Position numbers and translations under genes: made by a program
Origin: Devosia soli
Lineage (GTDB): Bacteria > Pseudomonadota > Alphaproteobacteria > Rhizobiales > Devosiaceae
Assembly (NCBI RefSeq): GCF_000970455.1
Contig: NZ_LAJG01000005.1
Coordinates: 62,001 to 126,000 of the forward strand
Length of the DNA stretch: 64,000 bases
Direction of reading: 5' to 3'
The notes under the pieces: model-generated
Told to the model about the DNA's origin: nothing
Database searches by the model: none
The model's input: only the letters and a program-made list of their open reading frames with translations
In this document: positions 1 through 7,675 of the stretch, piece after piece
Layout of the letters: each line of letters begins with the position of its first letter
Numbering within the stretch: position 1 is the stretch's first letter

Positions 1-1
1 A

Positions 2-172
2 ATGAGCTTGTTCTCTGGCATTCTACTCTCCGATGAAAGGGTACGAGCGGGCGATCTATGGTGCAATGAAGCGATGAGGGTGTGTATCGCCGCGCTCGAT
101 GGGAATGTCAGCCGGCCCCCATACGATGAACCTTTGGATATCCGCCGCCAATTCGAGGCAATGCGGAGCTGA
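2..172 (+). CDS. hypothetical short ORF at window edge, possibly 5' partial
   Basis: An open frame runs from an ATG at base 2 to TGA at 170-172 and encodes 56 residues (ends FEAMRS). It is the only frame at the left edge that reads like protein. It may be the tail of a longer gene starting outside the window. It points towards the prophage's leftward operon and would be convergent with it. No family is recognised and coding status is uncertain. Confidence 0.3.
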   Translation: MSLFSGILLSDERVRAGDLWCNEAMRVCIAALDGNVSRPPYDEPLDIRRQFEAMRS

Positions 173-376
173 CTTGGAGCGATAAACGCTCGATGGGGAT
201 TGAGGCGCGAGCTAACCGAGCAGAGGATCAAACGCCACCGGGCTTGTCTTAATCCGCACCCTCGCGCAGTACGGAAGCATTCGCAGTAACCTGACCCGCA
301 CACCGCCTGCGACTGCAGGAATGCGGCAAGAGTTTCGAGGCGACTGCATCTCAGCAGCACCGGAACGCCTCTGAAT
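173..376. other. gene-free stretch at the end of the leftward prophage operon
   Basis: I see no convincing gene, tRNA or repeat here. The stretch separates the short ORF at the left edge from the terminator that closes the leftward operon. No copy of the tRNA-Tyr 3' end, which would mark the other attachment site, is present. Confidence 0.4.
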
Positions 377-402
377 CAAAAAGGGCCGCCGAAGCGAGCC
401 CT
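377..402 (-). terminator. intrinsic terminator of the leftward prophage operon
   Basis: Read on the minus strand, AGGGCTCGC-TTCG-GCGGCCCT forms an 8-bp stem with one bulged base and a UUCG tetraloop, followed directly by TTTTT. It lies about 60 bases past the stop codon of the last leftward gene, so it probably ends the operon. Confidence 0.75.
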
Positions 403-459
403 AAAATCCAGCGCGATATGCGCTAGCATATCGACTTGTGCCTGATCCGTGCCCCGCCG

Positions 460-972
460 TCAAGCGGCTCGTTTTGTTGTCAGCTTGAAATACACAGCCA
501 GGTCATCAAGGGCGGCGAAAAGCTCGTCCTTCGCTCGTGATCGAGCTCGCGCACCCATGCCACGGTGCGTCAGGCTCTGGTCGTGGCACACAACGCGCTC
601 AACGATCGAGGAGCGCATCATGCCAAGGCAGCGTACCGCCTGCTTGTAGTTCTCCAGATCATCCACCATGCGTCCGCTGAGCACGTCCTCGCGCGGGCCC
701 GACGTGTCCACCTTGACCGCGGCATAGTCCACTGCCCGAGCGCCGCCGATCTGCGCACGGTCATAGGCCATGCGATACTTTGCGGCCGCCATGATCTGCA
801 TTTCGCTTGCGCCCTGAAGCCGCGATAGGCCCCCGACATACTCCACCATGTTCATGGCGACATAGACCTTGCCGACATGAGGGCCGGATTTGGTCTGGCG
901 CTGGTGGTAATATTCCGCATCGGTGATGCCGGGATCCTGCACCAGGCGATGTTCGATGATCCGCTTTGTCAT
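460..972 (-). CDS. prophage protein, possible DUF6456-like C-terminal domain
   Basis: A 170-residue protein, last gene of the leftward operon. The frame stays open to 1110, but the ATG at 972 (MTKRIIEH) is preferred because it overlaps the stop of the upstream HNH gene closely, the pattern used throughout this operon. The C-terminal half (from about residue 105) is a helical segment with VDYAAVKVD and a QAVRCLGMMRSSIVERVV run. This recalls the DUF6456-type helical domain of alphaproteobacterial phage proteins, but the match is from memory and tentative. No catalytic motif is visible. The role is unknown, and its distal position suggests a late-early accessory function. Confidence 0.6.
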   Translation of the reverse strand: MTKRIIEHRLVQDPGITDAEYYHQRQTKSGPHVGKVYVAMNMVEYVGGLSRLQGASEMQIMAAAKYRMAYDRAQIGGARAVDYAAVKVDTSGPREDVLSGRMVDDLENYKQAVRCLGMMRSSIVERVVCHDQSLTHRGMGARARSRAKDELFAALDDLAVYFKLTTKRAA

Positions 973-973
973 A

Positions 974-1456
974 TCAGGCTTCCTTGCGGGAACGGATGGC
1001 GGCTTGTTTGTGATGTTCTGCGTGGTGCATCTTGCAAAGCCATCGCACTTCAAGCGGCTTTGAATAGTCGTCATGGTGCGCTTCGGCCGGCAGCTCCCCG
1101 CATACCTCACAGGGATTCTGAACCAGAGTGCCGTTCAAGATCGCTTTCCACGTCTTGTTGCGCGCCCTCCGCTTGTGAGGGTCTTTAGCATCGTTGCGCC
1201 TTGTCATTTCAGTAGAAATGCCAGGGTGCGCCGCGCGATATTTGCGGTTGGCAACACGAGCCTCTTCTCGATGCGCGGATCGATACTGAGCCTTCGCCGC
1301 CTTTGCCTCTGGGGTTTTTGCCCTCTCGCGAGCTCGAAGATTATAACATGCTCGGCACGGCTGTCGGACGCCGCCACGCCGGTGGTCTTGATTGAAGGCG
1401 CTCGCTGGTAAGGTTTCGGAGCATGCACAGCAGACGATATCTTCTGGCTTTGTCAT
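974..1456 (-). CDS. HNH-type zinc-finger protein
   Basis: 160 residues. The N-terminus has a CxxC (CCAC) followed by a second CxxC (CRAC) about 24 residues later, a zinc-binding pair. The middle is very basic (KTPEAKAAKAQYRSAHREE). The C-terminus carries CEVC, then AEAHHDDYSKPL and WLCKMHHAEHH, the usual cysteine/histidine frame of small phage HNH proteins. Such proteins are nucleases or DNA-binding proteins; catalytic activity is inferred only. It precedes the 460-972 gene by two bases. Two other HNH proteins are encoded in the rightward operon. Confidence 0.75.
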   Translation of the reverse strand: MTKPEDIVCCACSETLPASAFNQDHRRGGVRQPCRACYNLRARERAKTPEAKAAKAQYRSAHREEARVANRKYRAAHPGISTEMTRRNDAKDPHKRRARNKTWKAILNGTLVQNPCEVCGELPAEAHHDDYSKPLEVRWLCKMHHAEHHKQAAIRSRKEA

Positions 1457-1474
1457 GGTGCTGTTCTCTGGGGG

Positions 1475-1642
1475 TTAGGAGGATCGGCGGGGCTGGTTCG
1501 CAGGCGGCGACAGTTCCTTGCCGCAGCGTTTGCAGATGGCCACGGCGCACATGCCGCGCTTCATGTGCCCCGTCATCTTGAAGCGATGGTTGAGAAAGAA
1601 GCGAACCTGCACATCATGACCGAATAGGCATCGAAGGCTCAT
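1475..1642 (-). CDS. small cysteine-containing phage protein (55 aa)
   Basis: Translating the minus strand from an ATG at 1642 gives 55 residues starting MSLRCLFGHD and containing a C-terminal CAVAICKRCGKEL, a CxxC-type zinc motif (ICKRC). Its ATG overlaps the stop of the 1639-1959 gene as ATGA, which supports translation by coupling. Function is unknown; small zinc-ribbon proteins of this type are common in phage early regions. Confidence 0.6.
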   Translation of the reverse strand: MSLRCLFGHDVQVRFFLNHRFKMTGHMKRGMCAVAICKRCGKELSPPANQPRRSS

Positions 1643-1959
1643 TTCGTCTTCCCATTCATCTCGTGTTCAAAGGCCGGGGAGTGGTGGTTTATGTCCACGG
1701 TAACCGTCGTGTCGTCGCCACTGATCAGCATCGATGTCAGCTTGGCCGCTGTGTGCTCTGTGGCCTTCGCCTCGGCACGTGCTGCCGCCAGGTCGAGCCC
1801 CCATGCGAAGCAGAGACCGGCAATGACCATGGCAGCTATCCCGCCGAGTTCATCATGAGCCATTAGGACAAGCCCGCCGACGAAACACACGAGGAACGGA
1901 TATAGGCTGCGCAGATACGCATGGAGCCACTTCGGCACGTCTTGGATGACCTTGATCAC
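1639..1959 (-). CDS. small two-helix membrane protein, prophage
   Basis: 106 residues with two hydrophobic helices, roughly residues 19-33 (LYPFLVCFVGGLVLM) and 40-57 (GIAAMVIAGLCFAWGL), followed by a polar C-terminal tail. It is probably in the inner membrane. It overlaps both neighbours by four bases (ATGA), so it is co-translated. No family is recognised; superinfection-exclusion roles are common for such proteins but are not shown by this sequence. Confidence 0.6.
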   Translation of the reverse strand: MIKVIQDVPKWLHAYLRSLYPFLVCFVGGLVLMAHDELGGIAAMVIAGLCFAWGLDLAAARAEAKATEHTAAKLTSMLISGDDTTVTVDINHHSPAFEHEMNGKTK

Positions 1960-2144
1960 CGCGCTCTCTCCATCTGCTCGATCTCGTGTTCAAAGGCTTG
2001 ATAGGCGTAGAGGCTGATCACAATCGCCTCTCGGGCATGGAGCCTGGGCAGTATCTCCGGCTTGTCCTTGACCATCTCTGCTGCCTGATCTCGGTTTCGT
2101 TCTGCTTCTGCTATTTGGTCTGAGAGAGGGATGCGGAGGGTCAT
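1956..2144 (-). CDS. small hypothetical prophage protein
   Basis: 62 residues, charged and helical (QIAEAERNRDQAAEMVKDKP), overlapping the next gene by ATGA at both ends. The tail AFEHEIEQMERAR resembles the AFEHEMNGKTK tail of the neighbouring membrane protein. No domain is recognised. Confidence 0.55.
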   Translation of the reverse strand: MTLRIPLSDQIAEAERNRDQAAEMVKDKPEILPRLHAREAIVISLYAYQAFEHEIEQMERAR

Positions 2145-2686
2145 GCCACCCTCTCGCCTCCCATGTCGTGATTGTCGTCGTCGGCCGCGTTGAAGGTCTT
2201 GGCTCCAACGAGCGCTCCGACACGCACAGCGTTGACCTGCATCTGAGCTTCAGAAACAGGAGGCGGCAGTGCGACAAGCCTAGCCTCGGCAACCTTCGCA
2301 TTTGGGAGCCACCAGCCTTCTTTTCCGCTGCTGCTGGACACCGGCGGTTCGCGGCCATCCATGAGTGCAACCTGGCGCCAAAGATCCGAGCCGACGGGCA
2401 CGAATGTATTGGCCTGCTGAAACTGCTCCCAGGCTAAGGCGTCATTGAAGCCCTTGACCACTTGAGCAAGTTTGGCGGTCGAAGGGGCGAAGTCGGGGTT
2501 ATGTCCCTCTACCTGTCCGCGTACGAAAGCGCGGCAAGCGCGGCGAACAGCCTCCAGCGAGAACTCTTCGACGGCGAAGGCGTAGACCCTAGGCGTTTCG
2601 GCGGTAATGCTCGATGCTGAGGACGGGAACGCCCGCAACATCATCCCAATCGCCTTGATTGCCTCTGCTGTTTCCTGCTCGTCCAT
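2141..2686 (-). CDS. hypothetical replication-associated prophage protein (possible helicase-loader-like)
   Basis: 181 residues. The N-terminal 75 residues are helical (EAIKAIGMMLRAFP, YAFAVEEFSLEAVRRACRAFVRG), followed by an NPDFAPSTAKLAQ segment, then a low-complexity linker. This layout and its place just after an O-like replication protein recall G39P/P-type helicase-loading proteins; that is an inference. The ATG at 2686 has a GAGG about nine bases upstream, so a 98-base overlap with the preceding gene is real unless a later Met (2644) is used. It overlaps the next gene by four bases. Confidence 0.6.
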   Translation of the reverse strand: MDEQETAEAIKAIGMMLRAFPSSASSITAETPRVYAFAVEEFSLEAVRRACRAFVRGQVEGHNPDFAPSTAKLAQVVKGFNDALAWEQFQQANTFVPVGSDLWRQVALMDGREPPVSSSSGKEGWWLPNAKVAEARLVALPPPVSEAQMQVNAVRVGALVGAKTFNAADDDNHDMGGERVA

Positions 2687-3263
2687 GTCTCAGTTCCTCA
2701 GCGAAATTGTCGAAGTGGTCGGCGCCTTTGGGTTGCTGCCTTTGGCTCGGTGGAGACTGCGCCCGCTTCGGCAGTTTTTCGGCAGCGCCCTTGGCCCAAT
2801 TGCGCCAAGCCGCACGCCAGTTGAGCTTTGCGCCGCTCGGAGCCGACAGTGACCAATCCCGCATCCGTTCGGCTTCCGAGGCGATGCGGTCCTCCGGCAA
2901 TCCAGCGTTGATCGCATCCTGACGCCACTCGAACGGCAAAACCCAATCAGCCGGCAGGCGCGAAGCGCGTGTTTTTGAGGAACCGTTAGGTTCCGTGCTG
3001 GAAGGGGTAGTTTTTTCTTTAGGGGGTGTGGGGGAGTTTTCTTTTTTAGGGGAAACCGCTGCGTTACCGTCATGTGACGGTGGCGTGTCTGTAACGTTAC
3101 CGTCACGCTTGGCTCTGCTGCGGCGAGTACGATCGCGCTGAGCGGCCTTGCGCGCTTCCTCAACTTCCTGTTGCTCGGCAAGAAGCTCCAACACCCCGGC
3201 CATTTGGTCAGGGTCCAAACGAAGCTCAGCAAGCTTTCGAAGGGTCGAGGAAGATACGGACAC
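2589..3263 (-). CDS. phage replication protein, O-like
   Basis: 224 residues from a GTG at 3263 that overlaps the upstream stop (TAGTG) and has an AAGGGG eight bases ahead. The N-terminus is helical, then comes a charged, Thr/Pro/Ser-rich linker (about residues 40-105). The C-terminal module ADWVLPFEWRQDAI...WRAAWRNWAK is the recurring end of phage replication-initiator proteins of the lambda-O type. The role is inferred as origin recognition or helicase recruitment. The low-complexity centre could contain iteron-like repeats, but I see no clear origin iterons in the DNA. Confidence 0.65.
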   Translation of the reverse strand: MSVSSSTLRKLAELRLDPDQMAGVLELLAEQQEVEEARKAAQRDRTRRSRAKRDGNVTDTPPSHDGNAAVSPKKENSPTPPKEKTTPSSTEPNGSSKTRASRLPADWVLPFEWRQDAINAGLPEDRIASEAERMRDWSLSAPSGAKLNWRAAWRNWAKGAAEKLPKRAQSPPSQRQQPKGADHFDNFAEELRHGRAGNSRGNQGDWDDVAGVPVLSIEHYRRNA

Positions 3264-3646
3264 TAAACCTGCCCCTTCTGAAAATCGCGGAACGACCGAA
3301 TGCCAATCGTGACCGTGGCGTGATCCACGCCGAAAATGCGGGCGATGTTGGCAACCGGATGCCCCCCATCGAGCATCACAGTCCAAAGCATGTGCCTGGC
3401 CGCTACGGCCGCGCTATAAGTGCTGTTGAGGATCTGATCTGGCGTGACCTGCTGATCTTCGCAGACGAGACGCATCGCATAGACAAAATCGACTGCAGGG
3501 CGCTCAGTGCGCCGGAATTGTGCTGTACCGTTGCGCGGCATGTTGGCGCCAGGGCGAGCGCCGGGCCGTCCCCAGAGGCGGTTTCTAGCGGCAACACCGA
3601 TCTCATGCTGCCGGCGAAGCTCCGGGCCTATCGATGGCATGTTCAT
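3263..3646 (-). CDS. DnaA domain IV-like DNA-binding protein
   Basis: 127 residues from the ATG at 3646, which overlaps the upstream stop as ATGA (the open frame runs on to 3763 without support). The C-terminal half contains a helix-turn-helix with GVDHATVTIGIRSFR, which matches the DnaA signature of domain IV where DnaA contacts its box (DHTTV...). There is no AAA+ ATPase domain. This is a freestanding DnaA-type DNA-binding domain next to a replication protein, so it may bind the phage origin or host DnaA boxes. The family assignment is good; the role is inferred. Confidence 0.7.
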   Translation of the reverse strand: MNMPSIGPELRRQHEIGVAARNRLWGRPGARPGANMPRNGTAQFRRTERPAVDFVYAMRLVCEDQQVTPDQILNSTYSAAVAARHMLWTVMLDGGHPVANIARIFGVDHATVTIGIRSFRDFQKGQV

Positions 3647-3837
3647 CTGGCCACCACATCGAAATAGAGCGATTGCTGGACGACGGAGACAGGCACTTCC
3701 AAAGCTTGCGCAATCTCGCGCATGGTACGCTCTTTCCGCTGTAGCAAACGGGCGTCCTCGCACTCCATCCGTGTCAGGCGTACAGCCTGGCGGAAGCTTC
3801 GATAGACCTGCGCGGCCTCCTGATGGATTGTGCTCAT
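3643..3837 (-). CDS. small HTH protein
   Basis: 64 residues with a helix-turn-helix pattern (MREIAQALEVPVSVVQQSL) at residues 39-57. Overlaps both neighbours by four bases. Probably a small DNA-binding regulator; no family name can be given. Confidence 0.6.
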   Translation of the reverse strand: MSTIHQEAAQVYRSFRQAVRLTRMECEDARLLQRKERTMREIAQALEVPVSVVQQSLYFDVVAR

Positions 3838-4043
3838 TTATCCACCCTTGGCTTTGGCGCGTTCTTCTCCATCATCCGCTGAAGCGTGCGACGATGAATG
3901 CCCATGCGGCGAGCCGCGGCAGAGATGGATCCCTTCTCCGCAGCCAGAACAGCGCGTGCATAGTGGAACTGGACGGCCTGAGGCGGCATGTTCATCGAGG
4001 CAATGCCAGCCTGCAGTTGTTCAAGGTGAGACAGAGGTTTCAT
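3834..4043 (-). CDS. standalone ActR/RegA-type (Fis-like) HTH protein
   Basis: 69 residues. The C-terminal segment SISAAARRMGIHRRTLQRMM (residues 39-58) is the effector helix-turn-helix of the ActR/RegA/PrrA response-regulator family, which typically reads ARRLxMHRRTLQRIL. The receiver domain is absent. It is embedded by ATGA overlaps between a 35-codon gene and another small HTH gene. It probably binds DNA as a dimer; the target is unknown. Confidence 0.7.
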   Translation of the reverse strand: MKPLSHLEQLQAGIASMNMPPQAVQFHYARAVLAAEKGSISAAARRMGIHRRTLQRMMEKNAPKPRVDK

Positions 4044-4147
4044 TTACCCTTGCCCTTCTTCTTTGCGATTTCACGAAGGATGGATTTCTGAGAGGGAGCC
4101 GGCTTGTGGCCTTCCCATACTCGGGGAGTCTTGGAGGTGGATTTCAT
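4040..4147 (-). CDS. 35-residue basic microprotein
   Basis: A 35-codon frame starting at an ATG at 4147 that overlaps the methyltransferase stop (ATGA) and ending at a TGA that overlaps the next ATG (4043). The product is lysine-rich at its C-terminus (EIAKKKGKGK). The perfect four-base overlaps at both ends argue that it is translated. Function is unknown. Confidence 0.6.
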   Translation of the reverse strand: MKSTSKTPRVWEGHKPAPSQKSILREIAKKKGKGK

Positions 4148-5130
4148 GCGACTTCCTCGTGGAAGAGGCTGTCGGTCTTGGCGCGCTCGAGGTCTTCGAG
4201 ATTGCGCACCGCCTGCCGGAAGTACGAGGCCTTGAGCTCGAAGCCGATGCCCTTGCGACCCATTTCGACCGCGCTGAAAACCTCGCTGCCGATGCCCAAG
4301 AACGGTGTCAGGACCGTTTCATTGGGCAATGACCACAGATCAATGCAGCGCTCGATCACGTCGAGCTGGAGCGGCGAGATATGAACCTCGTCCTTCTCGT
4401 CACGGGCGTTGCGATATTGGAGCGTGCGCGTCTGGTTGATATCCATCCACACCGGCGAGGCGTAGCGCTGCCAAACCAGAATGGACTTCCACTTGTCATA
4501 AGGCCATGGCTCACGGCCTTCAGCGCGGAACGCGGCTGCCTCTCGATCGTATGCCTCGCGGCTCACGTCCACCTCGGTGCCAATATAGCGATCGAACGGC
4601 CCACTCACGGGCTCGGCGTTTTCGCCGGGCTTGCGAAAGGTGACGATGTAATCCGCAAGCCCCTGCCCGCTGATCGTGCTGTCCTTGAGGATTTGAGCAT
4701 GGAGCAGGCGAATGGATTTGGTGCGCTGCTGCGCCACTACGGGGTCCTTCCAAATGCAGACCTCGGAATGGAAAATCCAGCCTGCATCGACATAGGCGCT
4801 AATCACCTCACCCCTGAAGTCGCGCATGCCAATGAAGCCGTCGCGCGTCTTGCTGGTCGGCAACTGCATGCAATGCACCGAGTGCAGCCGGCCGGGCTTG
4901 GTGACGCGCAAAAGCTCCTGGATCAGGAATGCGTAGTGCGTCCAGAATCCCTGCTTGTCATTGTTAGAAATGTCGCGGTCAGAGTTGCTGAACCGGTACA
5001 ACCCTTCGAACGGCGGGGAGTGGATGCCGAAGTCGATGCTGTCACCAGGCACGGCGCGAATGAGTTCGCAACTGTCGCCCTGATAGATGGCATATCGCTC
5101 GGTAACGACCTGTTCGATCGCGTTGATCAT
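4144..5130 (-). CDS. DNA methyltransferase, N4-cytosine/N6-adenine class (beta order)
   Basis: 328 residues. The catalytic motif IV appears near the N-terminus as HSPPFEGLY (residues 37-45), a SPPF form typical of N4-cytosine or related N6-adenine enzymes. The SAM-binding motif lies near the C-terminus as TPFLGIGSEVFSAVEMGRKG. This order (IV before I) is the beta class. No restriction endonuclease is adjacent, so it is likely an orphan methyltransferase that protects phage DNA or regulates expression. It overlaps the helicase gene by four bases, so the two are co-translated. Confidence 0.85.
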   Translation of the reverse strand: MINAIEQVVTERYAIYQGDSCELIRAVPGDSIDFGIHSPPFEGLYRFSNSDRDISNNDKQGFWTHYAFLIQELLRVTKPGRLHSVHCMQLPTSKTRDGFIGMRDFRGEVISAYVDAGWIFHSEVCIWKDPVVAQQRTKSIRLLHAQILKDSTISGQGLADYIVTFRKPGENAEPVSGPFDRYIGTEVDVSREAYDREAAAFRAEGREPWPYDKWKSILVWQRYASPVWMDINQTRTLQYRNARDEKDEVHISPLQLDVIERCIDLWSLPNETVLTPFLGIGSEVFSAVEMGRKGIGFELKASYFRQAVRNLEDLERAKTDSLFHEEVA

Positions 5131-6512
5131 GCTGCGGCTCCGATCCAGTTTGGGAGCGTCATGGGCACCGTCGGCGCGTAGTCTGCACGGGTGCGGGCCA
5201 TGCCGCGAATGTTCTCAGCCGATAGGTCGGCCATGTGCTCTACGAGCGCCGCGGCCATGCGCTCGGCGTCGGCTTCTTTTCGGCGGAGGTTCGCCACAAC
5301 AGCACCCTCAGTCTCGGCGCTGATGAAATGGACGGTGACGGGCTTGTTCTGCCCGAAGCGCCAGAACCGGCGCTCCGCCTGGTAAATCTGCTCGAAGCTG
5401 TCATTGAGCCCGACAAAGCCGGTGTCGGCGCAGTGCTGCCAGTTCATGCCGAAACCGGCTATCGATGGCTTGGTGATCAGGACGCGGATTTCGCCGGCTG
5501 TGAACGCCTTGAGCTTCTGTTCCTTGGTGTCGTCGCTGTCGGCACCGGAAACCTGCACAGCGCCTTCTATGGCGGACCCAAGGGCCTCGCTCTCGCTGTT
5601 GAGATTGCACCACCAGACGAAAGGGCGATCTTTCGGGGTGATGGACGCTGCCAATTCGACGCGTTCGGCAACCGTGTCCCGGCGGGCAGATATGCGCTCC
5701 TGCATGGTGCGCGCTTCCATCGGGAACAGGAGCCCTGTGTCCATGCTCGGAGCATATTCGGCAGAGACTACGTGCTGTTGTCGCTTCAATGGCGGAAGGT
5801 CATAGCCTTCGTCTGAATAACCCAGGTCGGAAGGCTTGCGGAGCATCACGGCCCACGACGCCATCCACTTCCAGAACTCGTTTTCAGCATGGCCCTTGAG
5901 GCGCCACTTCTGCGTGTCGCCGCCGTCATGCGTGAAGAACGTCGCCAGCATGTCGGTATAGGACATGGCGCCGATGAACTCGGCATGGTTGCCCAATTCC
6001 ATGAAATCGTTCGGAGCCGGGGTCGCGGTCGCTGCTAGACGGAAAGGCACGTCGCGGCAATCGTTGATCAGCTTCGTGCGATACTTGCCGTCCGTGCTCT
6101 TGAGGATTGAGCTTTCATCGAGGGCAACGCCGCCCAGCTCACGAAGAGCGAAGCGATCGAGCTTCTGATAGTTGGTGACTTCGATCACACCATCTGACTG
6201 CGCCGAAACAACGCGTGCCGGAATGCCGAAGCTGCCAGCCTCCCGTTCGTGCTGATGCGAAACGGCCAACGGCGCCAGCAAGAGCACCGGCTTGCGGGTA
6301 TAGCGCGAGACCTCATGCGCCCATACGAGCTCCATGAGCGTCTTGCCGAGGCCCGTGCCAGCGAAGATAGCGGCGCGGCCGCGGCGCAATGACCACTGCG
6401 TAATGTCAGCCTGGTGAGGGAACAGATAGGACGGGAGCTCGACGCGTTCCGTGATCCCTGTTTCGGGGTCCATCATCTGCTTGCTGGCGATGAAGTCGGT
6501 GTATTGCATCAT
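5127..6512 (-). CDS. SNF2-type DEAD/DEAH helicase/ATPase
   Basis: 461 residues from the ATG at 6512, which overlaps the stop of the preceding 49-codon gene (the open frame extends to 6716 only as a shadow of that gene). Walker A is AGTGLGKT at about residues 51-58, and motif II is seen as VALDESS. Motif III is AATATPAPND, and the C-terminal RecA lobe ends with ERRFWRFGQNKPV, the SNF2 motif VI variant. This is a double-stranded-DNA translocase or helicase. Phages often carry it with the replication block and next to a methyltransferase, as here. Confidence 0.85.
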   Translation of the reverse strand: MMQYTDFIASKQMMDPETGITERVELPSYLFPHQADITQWSLRRGRAAIFAGTGLGKTLMELVWAHEVSRYTRKPVLLLAPLAVSHQHEREAGSFGIPARVVSAQSDGVIEVTNYQKLDRFALRELGGVALDESSILKSTDGKYRTKLINDCRDVPFRLAATATPAPNDFMELGNHAEFIGAMSYTDMLATFFTHDGGDTQKWRLKGHAENEFWKWMASWAVMLRKPSDLGYSDEGYDLPPLKRQQHVVSAEYAPSMDTGLLFPMEARTMQERISARRDTVAERVELAASITPKDRPFVWWCNLNSESEALGSAIEGAVQVSGADSDDTKEQKLKAFTAGEIRVLITKPSIAGFGMNWQHCADTGFVGLNDSFEQIYQAERRFWRFGQNKPVTVHFISAETEGAVVANLRRKEADAERMAAALVEHMADLSAENIRGMARTRADYAPTVPMTLPNWIGAAA

Positions 6513-6658
6513 CCCTTCACGCTCCCCAGTTCCTTCGCCTTCTTGAGAGAGGCAATTAGGGATGCATTGGTCTTGGCGGACTTCGTAGGAAGCCGGGTTG
6601 TCATGTAACCAGGCTTGGGAGTGACGAGCTTCTGAAGCATCTGTTCGGAGAGGGTCAT
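6509..6658 (-). CDS. 49-residue basic microprotein
   Basis: Starts at an ATG at 6658 that overlaps the upstream stop (ATGA) and ends with a TGA that overlaps the helicase ATG. It encodes 49 residues, Lys/Thr-rich (KPGYMTTRLPTKSAK). Function is unknown; translation is supported by the overlaps on both sides. Confidence 0.6.
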   Translation of the reverse strand: MTLSEQMLQKLVTPKPGYMTTRLPTKSAKTNASLIASLKKAKELGSVKG

Positions 6659-6849
6659 TTCCGCGCCTTTGCTTCTCGGCGCTCGCGAGCCCGGCGAACC
6701 TGCCGGCTCTCCACAACAGGCTCTTCAGGCTGGGCAGCGACGGTGATGGCGGACTGTTCTTTGCGTTCGTCCAGCATGGCGGCCAAGACGCGACCTTGGA
6801 TCAAAGACAGGCCTGCTATTGATGCGATCATCTTATGACTCGGGATCAT
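6655..6849 (-). CDS. small hypothetical prophage protein
   Basis: 64 residues with a short hydrophobic N-terminal segment (MIASIAGLSLIQG) and a highly basic C-terminus (SRQVRRARERREAKARK). A GAGGA precedes the ATG by a good distance. No family is recognised. Confidence 0.5.
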   Translation of the reverse strand: MIPSHKMIASIAGLSLIQGRVLAAMLDERKEQSAITVAAQPEEPVVESRQVRRARERREAKARK

Positions 6850-6874
6850 TCAGTCCTCCACACGCGGGATTGGG

Positions 6875-7318
6875 TTAGTGGCCCCAGTCCGTGGACTGGT
6901 CGGCTCGCTCGTCGGCGTCTGTGAAGGCGGCATCGGGATTTCCCAGGGGGCGATCCAGTACGCCAATTCGAGAGAGGACGCGCTCAACCGCAGCAAGGTC
7001 CGCGCGATCCATGTCCGAACCGGCTTCTTCGGCTTGGCTCCGAATGCTTTGAAGCCATGCGACGTGCTGCAGGGCCTGTCGTTCGCGCTCAAGGCGCTTG
7101 AGTTCTTGGAGCTTTGCTCGTGCAAGATCCTTCTCCCATGAGTCGATGCGGCGTGCCTTGCCTTTCAAAAATTCAAACGCTCTGTTCCAAGTCACTTTGG
7201 CCTTAAGTGCCTCGTAGATCGCCGTGACGCGATCCTTGTCCGAAGATGAAGTCGCGAGCCGCCCTGCGATCTGCTCGCAAAGGCTCTTCATCTCGTAAAT
7301 GTCGTCAGCAGCCGACAT
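6875..7318 (-). CDS. hypothetical coiled-coil-rich prophage protein
   Basis: 147 residues from the ATG at 7318, chosen because AGGGAGAA lies just upstream; ATGs at 7390 and 7441 lack such a site. The protein is strongly helical and charged (AKLQELKRLERERQALQHVA), with a segment VTAIYEALKAKVTWNRAFEFLKGKARRIDSWEKD in the first half. No catalytic motif is seen. It is the first gene after the internal terminators of the leftward operon. Confidence 0.55.
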   Translation of the reverse strand: MSAADDIYEMKSLCEQIAGRLATSSSDKDRVTAIYEALKAKVTWNRAFEFLKGKARRIDSWEKDLARAKLQELKRLERERQALQHVAWLQSIRSQAEEAGSDMDRADLAAVERVLSRIGVLDRPLGNPDAAFTDADERADQSTDWGH

Positions 7319-7514
7319 TGGGGAATTCTCCCTTCGATCTGTGGAGTTCTCCGTAGGGATTGGGGACACGTCCATTTCCTTTCGCGCCATGTTGGGGCAT
7401 CGACGCGATGGAATTTGAAAGGACTTGTTTATGGAGCGCATTGGCAGCAGACTTTACGAGACGCTGATGCGCAGTGGTGTGCAGGCAGGGACGGCGGGAA
7501 CCGTTCGAGCCAGC

Positions 7515-7557
7515 GGAAAGAAAAAGCGGCCGGCGGCTATGGAAAGCGCCGGGCCGC
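7515..7557 (-). terminator. strong intrinsic terminator within the leftward operon
   Basis: On the minus strand GCGGCCCGGCG pairs with CGCCGGCCGC (one bulged base) around an 11-base loop and runs straight into TTTTTCTTTCC. The position after the fifth leftward gene is like that of lambda tL1. It implies that distal genes need read-through, antitermination or their own promoter. Confidence 0.7.
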
Positions 7558-7675
7558 AGTTGCTGCCGCGAGGGGAGGTCTTTCGGCAGGGTAAGGGTGC
7601 CGAGCGCGCACAGGGAGAAGAAGCGCGCCCGGCTTGCAGTCCAGAGGGGGACGACAGACTGCAAATGCTTATGAA

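Noticed and set aside
1..500. Left attachment site of the prophage
   Set aside because: No repeat of the tRNA-Tyr 3' end is present here, so the left end lies outside the window.
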